Positions 17,143 through 24,662 of a stretch of 64,000 nucleotides of DNA are shown piece by piece; positions within the stretch are counted from its first letter, which is position 1; every line of letters begins with the position of its first letter. Made by a program: the position numbers and the translations under genes. This stretch comes from Neisseria arctica (GTDB lineage Bacteria > Pseudomonadota > Gammaproteobacteria > Burkholderiales > Neisseriaceae): NCBI RefSeq assembly GCF_022870905.1, contig NZ_CP091510.1, forward strand, positions 1 to 64,000, in the 5' to 3' direction. The notes under the pieces are model-generated. The model saw nothing but the letters and a program-made list of their open reading frames with translations. It had not been told where the DNA came from and made no database searches.

Positions 17143-17327
17143 GCTTAAAAGGCTAAGCTGAAAATTGCTTGGCCTTTGTTATTTTTATTGAATGCTTTAA
17201 ATTTGATTTAAGTACCTGTTTCATAAAAAGTTATAATTTATAGATACAAATTCAAATTAAATTTATGATAGGTAAGGTTTATAGACCTTTTTCTATTTTG
17301 AGGGTAGTTTTTGCTCTTGGCCAAAGT

Positions 17328-17359
17328 AAAAAGCGCACGGAATATCCGTAGCGCTTTTT
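17328..17359 (-). terminator. Terminator between tRNA-Lys and the M48 protease gene
   Basis: AAAAAGCGCACGG, 5-nt loop AATAT, then CCGT-A-GCGCTTTTTT with one bulged A. T-runs flank both sides, so it can end the convergent transcripts on both strands. Confidence 0.75.
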
Positions 17360-17372
17360 TTAATATTTGAAA

Positions 17373-18623
17373 TTATTCAGATACTCTTTTTAAAGCGGAA
17401 ATACGCTCGCTCGCACTCGGATGAGAGGCATAAAAGCGTTCATACCATTTATCAGATACCAAACTGGAAGCATTGCTTCGATACAGTTTGGTGAGAGCTT
17501 GAATCAGATGATGTGCAGATGAAGTTTCGGCGGCAAAACGGTCGGCTTGAAATTCGTTTTTTCGTGATATGAGGCTTGAAAGTGGTGAAAATGGAAAAGT
17601 GAACACCGGCAATATGAGCATAAAGAGTAAAAGACCCATTGCATGGCTGGGGTAGGATACGCCTAATCCTTGATAAAAAGCCACATGGGGCATTAGTTGG
17701 CCGAGTATAAACAATACACCTAAAGCTAATACAAAGTTGACAATCATTTGCCGGATAATGTGGTGGTGCTTGAAATGGCCTAACTCATGTGCCAATACGG
17801 CTTCAATCTCTTCGGGTTGCATATCTTTGAGTAAGGTATCAAAAAATACAATACGTTTGTTTGTTCCCAATCCGGTGAAATAAGCATTGCCGTGACCTGA
17901 ACGCCGGCTGCCATCCATAACGAAAATACCGTTACTTTGAAAGCCGGTACGGTCTAAAAGGCTTTCTATTTGTGCTTTTAAAGGGCCTTCGGGTAGAGGT
18001 TCGAATTTATTGAATAAAGGTGCAATCCACTTTGGATATGCCCATAATAAAAATAGTGAAAAAACCAACCATAGCAGCCATACCCATAACCACCATGAAT
18101 GACCGGTCACCCCCATCAGATAAATAGCAGCATATAGCAGGGGTATGCCGATGATTGCACCGAGTAATAGCCCTTTGATGCGGTCGATAAAAAATGTGGC
18201 GGGTGTGCTACGGTTAAAGCCGAAGCGGCCTTCTAGTTTGAAAGTTGCATAAGCATCAAAGGGTAAGCTTAATATCGTGCTGATCAAAACAAACAAGGTA
18301 ATCAGCCATACACCTTGTGTAATGGGGCCGTCTGAAAGTTTTGCAGAGACGGCCGCTAAAGTATTGAGGCCACCGCCGAGGGTGAATATCATCAATAGAA
18401 TTGAGTCATAAAGAATACGATAACGTGCCAAGCGTTGTTTGGCCAAAGTGTAATCAGCAGCTACTTGATGCTCTGCAAGGGTAACTGTTTCAATGAAATT
18501 GTGCGGCACTTCTGAATGATGGCGTAATACGGCACGGCTTTGGCGGACGGAAAGATACAGTTGTAAAGCAGTTGAGAAAACAAAGAAAAGCAAGAATATT
18601 TTATAAACTGATTCGGCATTCAT
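17373..18623 (-). CDS. M48-family membrane zinc metalloprotease (Ste24/CAAX-protease type)
   Basis: Membrane-embedded protease with active-site motif AVLAHELGHFKHHH (HExxH), the third-ligand region NEFQADRFAA, and several hydrophobic segments (about six, for example the first at residues 5-25 and a pair around 145-200). The bacterial substrate is unknown; yeast Ste24 cleaves prenylated a-factor. The product from ATG 18623 is 416 residues, the family length; upstream in-frame codons to 18752 look non-coding. It is convergent with tRNA-Lys. An uptake sequence falls inside the gene near 18327. Confidence 0.88.
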   Translation of the reverse strand: MNAESVYKIFLLFFVFSTALQLYLSVRQSRAVLRHHSEVPHNFIETVTLAEHQVAADYTLAKQRLARYRILYDSILLMIFTLGGGLNTLAAVSAKLSDGPITQGVWLITLFVLISTILSLPFDAYATFKLEGRFGFNRSTPATFFIDRIKGLLLGAIIGIPLLYAAIYLMGVTGHSWWLWVWLLWLVFSLFLLWAYPKWIAPLFNKFEPLPEGPLKAQIESLLDRTGFQSNGIFVMDGSRRSGHGNAYFTGLGTNKRIVFFDTLLKDMQPEEIEAVLAHELGHFKHHHIIRQMIVNFVLALGVLFILGQLMPHVAFYQGLGVSYPSHAMGLLLFMLILPVFTFPFSPLSSLISRKNEFQADRFAAETSSAHHLIQALTKLYRSNASSLVSDKWYERFYASHPSASERISALKRVSE

Positions 18624-18791
18624 CATAAAGTATCGCATTTTCAATAAAAAACGGTGTAATTGTAGCGCAAAGCCTACAGTAACGGTGCGGTTGCCGGAGA
18701 AATGTTGGCTTTCCGATAGGCTGCATTTATAATAACCGTAGCAACTTTTCATAAAACCTTCTCTAGTTTCGGGAAGTATATGAATCTTAAG

Positions 18792-18816
18792 GCCCTTGTA
18801 TACAAGGGCATTTTTT
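18792..18816 (+). terminator. Hairpin with T-run in the leader of truC
   Basis: Perfect 18-bp palindrome GCCCTTGTATACAAGGGC followed by A and seven T. It lies between two divergent genes, about 58 bp before the truC start, where nothing on the plus strand should need a terminator, so it could act in the truC leader or insulate against read-through. Confidence 0.55.
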
Positions 18817-18827
18817 TATCTGCTGTT

Positions 18828-18839
18828 TTCAGACGGCCT
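18828..18839 (-). repeat. DNA uptake sequence (AG form)
   Basis: Single AGGCCGTCTGAA on the minus strand just before truC. Confidence 0.9.
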
Positions 18840-18873
18840 TATTAACGGTGGGCGGGCTAATTGGGGAAGAGCT

Positions 18874-19602
18874 ATGCTCGATATACTTTATCAAGATGAA
18901 AGTTGTATTGCGGTTAATAAACCGGCAGGTATGCTGGTGCACCGTAGCTGGCTCGACCGTCATGAAACCCGCTTTGTCATGCAAACCTTGCGTGACCAAA
19001 TCGGTAGGCATGTTTACCCCGTACATAGGCTTGATCGCCCTACATCGGGTATTTTACTGTTTGCCCTTGATAGCACTTCGGCAAATTTGCTGGCTACGCA
19101 ATTTGAAAACAAAACCGTGCAAAAAACTTATTGGGCGGTGGTTCGCGGTAAAATGGTTGGCAATGGTCGAATCGATTATGCTTTGAAAGAGCCATTGGAT
19201 AAAATAGCTGATGCTTTGGCAGATACCGGTAAACCGGCGCAACCTGCAGTAACAGATTGGTGTGTGCTGGCTGATACAGAGCAGCCTTTTTCTGCTTCGC
19301 CACGTTATCCGACTGCCCGCTATTCTTGGTTGGTTTTAACACCACATACCGGGCGAAAACATCAGTTGCGCCGCCATCTCAAGCACATTTTCCATCCGAT
19401 AGTAGGAGATACCACATACGGTGATAATGCCCAAAACCGCGCCGTAGCAGCATATACAGGTGTTAGCCGCTTGATGCTGCATGCCCGTTCACTTGTATGG
19501 AAAAGCCCGTACAATCACCAAACCGTAGCGGTTTATGCCCCGGTGGATGAGAATTGGTGTAAATTGCAGCAGGCTTTCGGCTGGGAAGATATCGAGGTTT
19601 AA
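18874..19602 (+). CDS. truC: tRNA pseudouridine(65) synthase TruC
   Basis: RluA-family enzyme making pseudouridine at position 65 of tRNA. The sequence ILYQDESCIAVNKPAGMLVHRSWLDR and VMQTLRDQIGRHVYPVHRLDRPTSGILLFAL are the TruC signatures, with the catalytic Asp in HRLDRPTSG. HTGRKHQLRRHLKHIFHPIVGDTTYGD and the C-terminal LHARSLVW complete the fold. ATG 18874 begins at the conserved MLDILYQDE, with GGGGAAG 6 bp upstream; 26 in-frame codons further upstream are leader sequence. It ends 200 bp before an uptake-sequence terminator. Confidence 0.94.
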   Translation: MLDILYQDESCIAVNKPAGMLVHRSWLDRHETRFVMQTLRDQIGRHVYPVHRLDRPTSGILLFALDSTSANLLATQFENKTVQKTYWAVVRGKMVGNGRIDYALKEPLDKIADALADTGKPAQPAVTDWCVLADTEQPFSASPRYPTARYSWLVLTPHTGRKHQLRRHLKHIFHPIVGDTTYGDNAQNRAVAAYTGVSRLMLHARSLVWKSPYNHQTVAVYAPVDENWCKLQQAFGWEDIEV

Positions 19603-20021
19603 ATCATTGGGCGATACAAAATAATGAAGTGTTATTTTAGCTTTGCTATTTTGTCTATCGGATAAAAAAACCATGTACCGATTAAGATGCGTAGAGTTAA
19701 TCCGGCATAGCTAAAAAATCTATAGGTTTCTAATTAATTGAATAGTAAAGTAAAAATTTCCATAGATGAATTCAGGCAATTTGATTGATATCCTAATGTA
19801 AAAAATGATGCCGTCTGAAAACATTAATTTCAGACGGCATCATTTTTTACAGATTACGCCGGCTACTTATTTTTCTGAGCAAATTTCAAATATTTTGTTG
19901 TATAGGTTGTTTAAAAGACTTCATTACAGCTTTTCACCTATAACATTATTCTTTCTTGTAAAATCCCTATTTCTACCCGGCATATCCGATATGCTGCCTG
20001 TTTTTCCGATTGATGGATTTT
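19603..20021. other. Gap between truC and rsgA
   Basis: No gene is visible in 419 bp. It contains the 20-bp-arm inverted uptake sequence at 19801-19847 and AT-rich sequence before rsgA that presumably holds its promoter. Confidence 0.6.
19801..19847 (+). terminator. Inverted uptake-sequence terminator after truC
   Basis: Two perfect 20-bp arms (AAAAATGATGCCGTCTGAAA and complement) around a 7-nt loop, with T-runs on both strands: the longest perfect uptake-sequence hairpin in the window. Confidence 0.88.
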
Positions 20022-20888
20022 ATGACTGAAACTGCCCAAATTATCGCCAGCTACGGCCGCCGCTACATTGTGCGCACGGCTTCCGGCCAAACATTTGATG
20101 CCACTACCCGAAAAAAGCGTGTTGACTTCGCCTGCGGTGATAAAGTGCATATTACTGTGGTAAATGCCGAACAGGTTGTCATCGAAGACTACCTACCGCG
20201 TCAAAGCCTGCTCTACCGCCAAGACAGCTGGAAAACCAAGCTTATTGCCGCCAATGTAACCCAGCTGCTGATTGTATTGGCCGCAGTTCCCAGCCCTAGT
20301 GAAATGCTGTTGCAACGTGCTTTGCTGGCCGCCGAAGCGGCCGATATCCGCCCGGTTATCGTATTGAATAAAGCCGATTTGCCCGAAACGGCCCAATGGC
20401 GCCGCAAGCTTGAATTCTATGAAACTTTGGGCTACCAAGTAGTGGAAGTCAGCGCTTTAAACAATGCCGATATACTCAAGCCTATTCTGTCGGGGCATAC
20501 CAATATTTTTCTTGGTCAAAGCGGCATGGGTAAATCCACGCTTACCAATGCATTATTGGGTAACGAGCGCGCGCGCGTTGGGGAAATTTCCGCTGCACTC
20601 GATTCAGGGCGACATACCACTACACATGCCCAGCTTTATGATATCGACAGCGAAACCTGCTTAATCGATTCTCCCGGTTTACAAGAATTTGGCCTACATC
20701 ACCTCGAAGCCACGGATCTAATTTCCTATTTCCCCGACTTACGCCATTTGGCCGGAAAATGCCGTTTTCATAACTGTACCCACCGTGCCGAACCTGACTG
20801 CGCACTGAAAAATGCTGCCGAGCGCGGCGAAGTTTTACCCGAACGGGTCGCTTTTTTGCAGCGTATCACTGATGAACTGCTACGTTAG
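20022..20888 (+). CDS. rsgA: Ribosome small-subunit-dependent GTPase RsgA
   Basis: Circularly permuted GTPase that checks late 30S maturation. Domains in order: N-terminal OB fold (residues 1-70), then the permuted G domain in which G4 NKADL (near residue 130) precedes G1 GQSGMGKST (near 171) and G3 DSPGLQEFG, then a zinc-binding tail with CRFHNCTHRAEPDC. The product from ATG 20022 is 288 residues. ATG 20013 four codons earlier is an alternative. A hairpin of diverged uptake sequences follows the gene. Confidence 0.94.
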   Translation: MTETAQIIASYGRRYIVRTASGQTFDATTRKKRVDFACGDKVHITVVNAEQVVIEDYLPRQSLLYRQDSWKTKLIAANVTQLLIVLAAVPSPSEMLLQRALLAAEAADIRPVIVLNKADLPETAQWRRKLEFYETLGYQVVEVSALNNADILKPILSGHTNIFLGQSGMGKSTLTNALLGNERARVGEISAALDSGRHTTTHAQLYDIDSETCLIDSPGLQEFGLHHLEATDLISYFPDLRHLAGKCRFHNCTHRAEPDCALKNAAERGEVLPERVAFLQRITDELLR

Positions 20889-20932
20889 ATATGAAATGGG
20901 GCGGCAGCAGAAATTTTTGGCAAAGGGATTGG

Positions 20933-20942
20933 GCCGTCTGAA
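20933..20942 (+). repeat. DNA uptake sequence (10-mer core)
   Basis: GCCGTCTGAA preceded by GG, 45 bp after rsgA. Confidence 0.85.
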
Positions 20943-20963
20943 AACTGTCATTATGTTGAAAAA

Positions 20964-20994
20964 ATGCCGCTTGAATATCATGTTCAGGCGGCAT
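20964..20994 (+). terminator. Hairpin made of a diverged uptake sequence
   Basis: ATGCCGCTTGAA and TTCAGGCGGCAT pair around a 7-nt loop with one G-T pair. The arms differ from the canonical ATGCCGTCTGAA by one or two bases. There is no strong T-run, so termination is uncertain. Confidence 0.5.
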
Positions 20995-21116
20995 GATCAC
21001 TAGTAATGTAGGGAATATATCCCGATATTCTCATCAGACGGCATTATAGAGAAATTGATTTTCTACCAGCTATATTTATATCTGTATTTTTCAAATTCTG
21101 AAATTTAATGTGCTTG

Positions 21117-21128
21117 AGGCCGTCTGAA
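21117..21128 (+). repeat. DNA uptake sequence (AG form)
   Basis: Single AGGCCGTCTGAA 144 bp before the hrpA start. Confidence 0.9.
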
Positions 21129-21271
21129 AATACCGCGTATCTTCGAACACAAATAAATTTTATTGAATTGTGCCCCCCTTTTGCTTATACCGCTTTACAT
21201 CAAAAAAACAATTGTATTTGCTATATAATCCGGTATCCAACAAACGTTTTACAGCGATAATTTTTTCACAT

Positions 21272-22666
21272 ATGTCTCAAGATCTTACCCGTGTTTTGGC
21301 TAAAGACCGCCATTTTCTCCAATCGGCTTTCAAACATCCCCAACGCTTCGGCGGCTTGGAAAAAGTACAGCAAAAATACCAAAAATCACACCAAGCCTAT
21401 TTGCGGCGGTTGGAAAAACTGCCGCAGCCGCAATACGACGGTACCTTGCCCGTACATGAAAAACGAGATGAAATCCGTGCAGCGATTGCGGCCAACCAAG
21501 TGACCATTATTTGCGGCGAAACCGGCTCGGGCAAAACCACCCAGCTGCCGAAAATCTGTTTGGAGTTAGGGCGCGGTACTGCGGGGCTGATCGGCCATAC
21601 CCAGCCGCGCCGTTTGGCGGCACGTTCGGTGGCGGAGCGGATTGCCGAAGAACTGGGCAGCCCCATCGGCCAAACCGTGGGCTATAAAGTGCGCTTTAAC
21701 GACAACACCTCACGCGACGCTTATGTAAAGCTGATGACGGACGGTATTTTGTTGGCCGAAACCCAAACCGACCGCTACCTCACCACTTACGACACCATCA
21801 TCATCGACGAAGCACACGAGCGCAGCCTAAACATCGATTTCCTGCTAGGCTACCTGAAACAACTGCTGCCGCGCCGCCCCGATTTGAAAGTCATCATCAC
21901 CTCCGCCACCATTGATGCCGAACGCTTTTCCAAACATTTCAACAACGCGCCTGTGCTGGAAGTGAGCGGACGCACCTTTCCTGTGGATATTCTCTACCGC
22001 CCGCTGCACGCGCAGGACGAAGACGAAGCGGAAATCGAGCTGACCGATGCCATCGTTGATGCCGCCGACGAATTGGCGCGGCTGGGGCATGGCGATATTT
22101 TGGTATTTTTGCCGGGCGAGCGTGAAATCCGCGAAGCCGCCGAAGCCCTACGCAAATCACCACTGCGCCGTGACGACGAAATCCTGCCGCTGTTTGCACG
22201 CTTATCGAATGCCGAGCAGCATCAAATTTTTCATCCCAACGGAAATAAACGCCGCATCGTGCTGGCGACCAACGTAGCCGAAACCTCGCTCACCGTGCCG
22301 GGCATCAAATATGTGATCGATACCGGTTTGGCACGGGTGAAACGCTATTCGGCACGGGCGAAAGTAGAGCAACTGCATGTGGAAAAAATCTCCCAAGCCG
22401 CCGCCCGTCAACGCTCAGGCCGTTGCGGCCGTGTATCGGCCGGTGTGTGCATCCGTTTATACAGCGAAGAAGATTTCAACAACCGCCCTGCTTTTACCGA
22501 CCCCGAAATCGTCCGCAGCAATCTGGCGGCAGTGATTCTGCGTATGGCTTCGCTGAATTTGGGTGATGTGTCGGCGTTTCCGTTTCTCGAAGCACCCGAC
22601 CAACGCTATATTAATGACGGGTTTCAGGTATTGTTGGAATTGGGGGCGGTGGAAGAGGCTGTTTGA
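21272..22666 (+). CDS. hrpA: ATP-dependent RNA helicase HrpA, N-terminal part (gene split)
   Basis: DEAH-box helicase core. The product from ATG 21272 is 464 residues, against roughly 1300 for full HrpA. It carries motif I GETGSGKTTQLPK, motif Ia TQPRRLAARSVA, motif II DEAHERSLN, motif III TSATID, and motifs V-VI ATNVAETSLTVPGIKYVIDTG and RQRSGRCGRV. It ends ...INDGFQVLLELGAVEEAV and stops exactly where full-length HrpA continues into a linker and the winged-helix region; that continuation is found 2 kb downstream at 24663-27494. The stop lies in a decayed uptake sequence (22656-22667). Whether a helicase without its C-terminal half works is unknown; it may be a pseudogene half. Confidence 0.9.
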   Translation: MSQDLTRVLAKDRHFLQSAFKHPQRFGGLEKVQQKYQKSHQAYLRRLEKLPQPQYDGTLPVHEKRDEIRAAIAANQVTIICGETGSGKTTQLPKICLELGRGTAGLIGHTQPRRLAARSVAERIAEELGSPIGQTVGYKVRFNDNTSRDAYVKLMTDGILLAETQTDRYLTTYDTIIIDEAHERSLNIDFLLGYLKQLLPRRPDLKVIITSATIDAERFSKHFNNAPVLEVSGRTFPVDILYRPLHAQDEDEAEIELTDAIVDAADELARLGHGDILVFLPGEREIREAAEALRKSPLRRDDEILPLFARLSNAEQHQIFHPNGNKRRIVLATNVAETSLTVPGIKYVIDTGLARVKRYSARAKVEQLHVEKISQAAARQRSGRCGRVSAGVCIRLYSEEDFNNRPAFTDPEIVRSNLAAVILRMASLNLGDVSAFPFLEAPDQRYINDGFQVLLELGAVEEAV

Positions 22667-22924
22667 AAGTAGCAGTTTCATAAATGGTTGCAGATAATAT
22701 AGGATAGTTTGAAAATGTAACCTTAATTGAAACCAAATAAAAGCAGCCGGTACCTTTCGTGTGAAGTTTCGGATTGCTTTTTTATTTTTCAGGCGATCTT
22801 TATACAGCTAATCTGTGAAGGTGATACTTCAACTTCTTTCAAACTTGATTTGAATACCTTGCACTTCTCTAAAAATCGACTAAAATAGTTCAATTATGAA
22901 AAATTGCGTAACTTTGGTATCTAT
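22667..22924. other. Left part of the insertion in hrpA
   Basis: This 258-bp AT-rich stretch between the hrpA break and fic has no gene and no uptake sequence. It contains a weak terminator-like hairpin (AAAAGCAGCC ... GGATTGCTTTTTT, about 22740-22785) that resembles the stronger one after fic. Confidence 0.5.
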
Positions 22925-24337
22925 ATGAAAATTTCCAGACCTCCGGAATTTGCTTTGTTGCAACAGGAATATGTGCATCATTTTACCGAAAAAATGGTAC
23001 AAACTGCCAAGCTGCTGGAGTCTGCAGCAAATAATCCTAATATAGACATTTTCGATTTTCTTGCTGAAATCAAAGATTATTCCGAATTTTCCGTTACCGA
23101 TGAAAAAGGAAGATACCTGCATTGGGACAAATTTCGCAGGATTCACACGGAGGATACACGGATGAAGTGGCGTGTTGTAAAGGAAAGTCGCAGAAAAATC
23201 CAAAAACCAATTGGTTTTCCGTTTGAGCACCAGTTTTGGTTCTGTATTCCCGACTCCTTACAGGCGCAACTTCATCTGATTGATAAAAGCTGCGGTAGTA
23301 ATATCGGCACGTCCAATCTAAGCGGTTTCGGCAGAAGCGAACAAAACAGGTTCCTACTTAAGTCTCTGATTATGGAAGAAGCGATTACATCTGCCCAATT
23401 AGAAGGTGCGGCTACCACGCGCAAAGTAGCCAAGGACATGCTTAAATCGCAGCGTAAACCTAAAACCAAAGACGAAATCATGATAGTAAACAACTATCAC
23501 TTGATGAAAAAAGCGGTGAACTTGAAAAATACGCCGTTGAGTGTTGAAATAATTTTAGATTTGCACCGTATTGCCACCAGCAACGCTATTGAAAATCATG
23601 TAGAACCTGGGCAATTCAGGAGGGACAACGAAATCTTTATTGCCGATGCCGACGGTAACAGCCTGTACCAACCGCCGCCGCACGAGCAGGTCCATACACT
23701 GATGGAAGCAGTATGCACGTTTGCCAACAATACTTATGACGGCGCAGAAAATCCATTTATCCATCCGGTTGTTCAAGCCATTATCCTGCATTTCCTTATC
23801 GGCTACATCCACCCATTCGGCGACGGTAACGGACGGACAGCGCGGGCTTTGTTTTATTGGTTTATGCTCAAAAAAGGCTACTGGTTGTTTGAATATATAT
23901 CCATCAGCCGCTTGCTGAAAAATGCTCCTGCCCAATACGCCAAGTCCTATCTGTATGCAGAAACCGATGATTTGGATTTAACCTATTTCATCTATTACCA
24001 ATGTGACATTATCAAACGGGCTATCTCAGATTTGGAGAACTACATTTCCGACAAACAGAAACACCAGCAGGAATTCAAAGCAGCAATTGCCAAATATACC
24101 GAAAAGATAGGAAAGTTGAACCAGCGGCAAATTGGTATCCTGCAAAAAGCGATGGAAGAAAGCGGAAAAATCTTTACCGCACAAGAAATTGCAAATCAAT
24201 ATGGTGTCTCTTTGAATACTGCACGCAGTGATTTAAGCAAGCTGGGGGAACATAGATTTCTAGTGCCGTTCAAATCAGGAAATGCTTTGGAATATGTTGC
24301 CCCTCAGGATTTATTGGAAAGATTAGAGAGAAAATAG
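22925..24337 (+). CDS. Fic-domain protein (probable AMP-transferase) inserted in hrpA
   Basis: Fic proteins transfer AMP or another nucleotide part to target proteins. The 470-residue product has an N-terminal domain of about 140 residues, an inhibitory-helix motif SAQLEG (156-161, matching [ST]xxxE[GN] and placed before the core, as in class II Fic proteins), and the catalytic loop HPFGDGNGRTAR (296-307) with every key residue. The C-terminal region includes a winged-helix-like segment (TAQEIANQYGVSLNTARSDLSKL, about 415-437). ATG 22925 is preferred; TTG 22904 in frame is the alternative. A terminator follows. It sits alone inside the broken hrpA gene, without uptake sequences, so it was probably acquired. 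No partner antitoxin gene is seen; inhibition is likely internal. Confidence 0.88.
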   Translation: MKISRPPEFALLQQEYVHHFTEKMVQTAKLLESAANNPNIDIFDFLAEIKDYSEFSVTDEKGRYLHWDKFRRIHTEDTRMKWRVVKESRRKIQKPIGFPFEHQFWFCIPDSLQAQLHLIDKSCGSNIGTSNLSGFGRSEQNRFLLKSLIMEEAITSAQLEGAATTRKVAKDMLKSQRKPKTKDEIMIVNNYHLMKKAVNLKNTPLSVEIILDLHRIATSNAIENHVEPGQFRRDNEIFIADADGNSLYQPPPHEQVHTLMEAVCTFANNTYDGAENPFIHPVVQAIILHFLIGYIHPFGDGNGRTARALFYWFMLKKGYWLFEYISISRLLKNAPAQYAKSYLYAETDDLDLTYFIYYQCDIIKRAISDLENYISDKQKHQQEFKAAIAKYTEKIGKLNQRQIGILQKAMEESGKIFTAQEIANQYGVSLNTARSDLSKLGEHRFLVPFKSGNALEYVAPQDLLERLERK

Positions 24338-24662
24338 TTTGGCTATCCTAAAATACAGCCCGAACCAAGTTAAAAAAAGCAGTCTGCTCCTTACAAAGTT
24401 AAGTTACGGACTGCTTTTTGCTTTCGTGCTCTAGTCTCTGAAAAAAATTCTGAAAACAATTGGTTGCTTTCCCATATCCCAAACCACAGATAGTATGTAC
24501 ACTAAGAATCTTTATATTTAGACCGCTTGATTACAGGTAATGCGATCAGCTTGAATATCCGAGACAGCAAAGTGGAATATGTTATATACAATAAGGTAGC
24601 ATATAACCTGCAAAGAATATAAATTGAGACCACGTAGGGTGTAAATACCTGGCCTAAACGCT
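24338..24662. other. Right part of the insertion in hrpA
   Basis: No gene is visible in this 325-bp stretch after fic. It holds the fic terminator at 24369-24417 and then AT-rich sequence up to the resumed hrpA frame. I see no tRNA, integrase or clear direct repeat marking the ends of the insertion. Confidence 0.5.
24369..24417 (+). terminator. Terminator after fic
   Basis: AAAAAGCAGTC pairs with GACTGCTTTTT around a loop of about 24 nt, giving an 11-bp stem ending in a T-run. Confidence 0.65.

Larger units (their letters stand above)
20889..21271. other. Gap between rsgA and hrpA with uptake sequences
   Basis: No gene is visible. It contains an uptake core at 20933-20942, a diverged inverted pair at 20964-20994, a 9-base match near 21034-21044 and an AG-form copy at 21117-21128. 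Confidence 0.6.

Noticed and set aside
20013..20021. Upstream ATG and TTG as rsgA starts
   Set aside because: The extra residues are not part of the conserved OB fold; ATG 20022 is preferred, though the choice is not certain.
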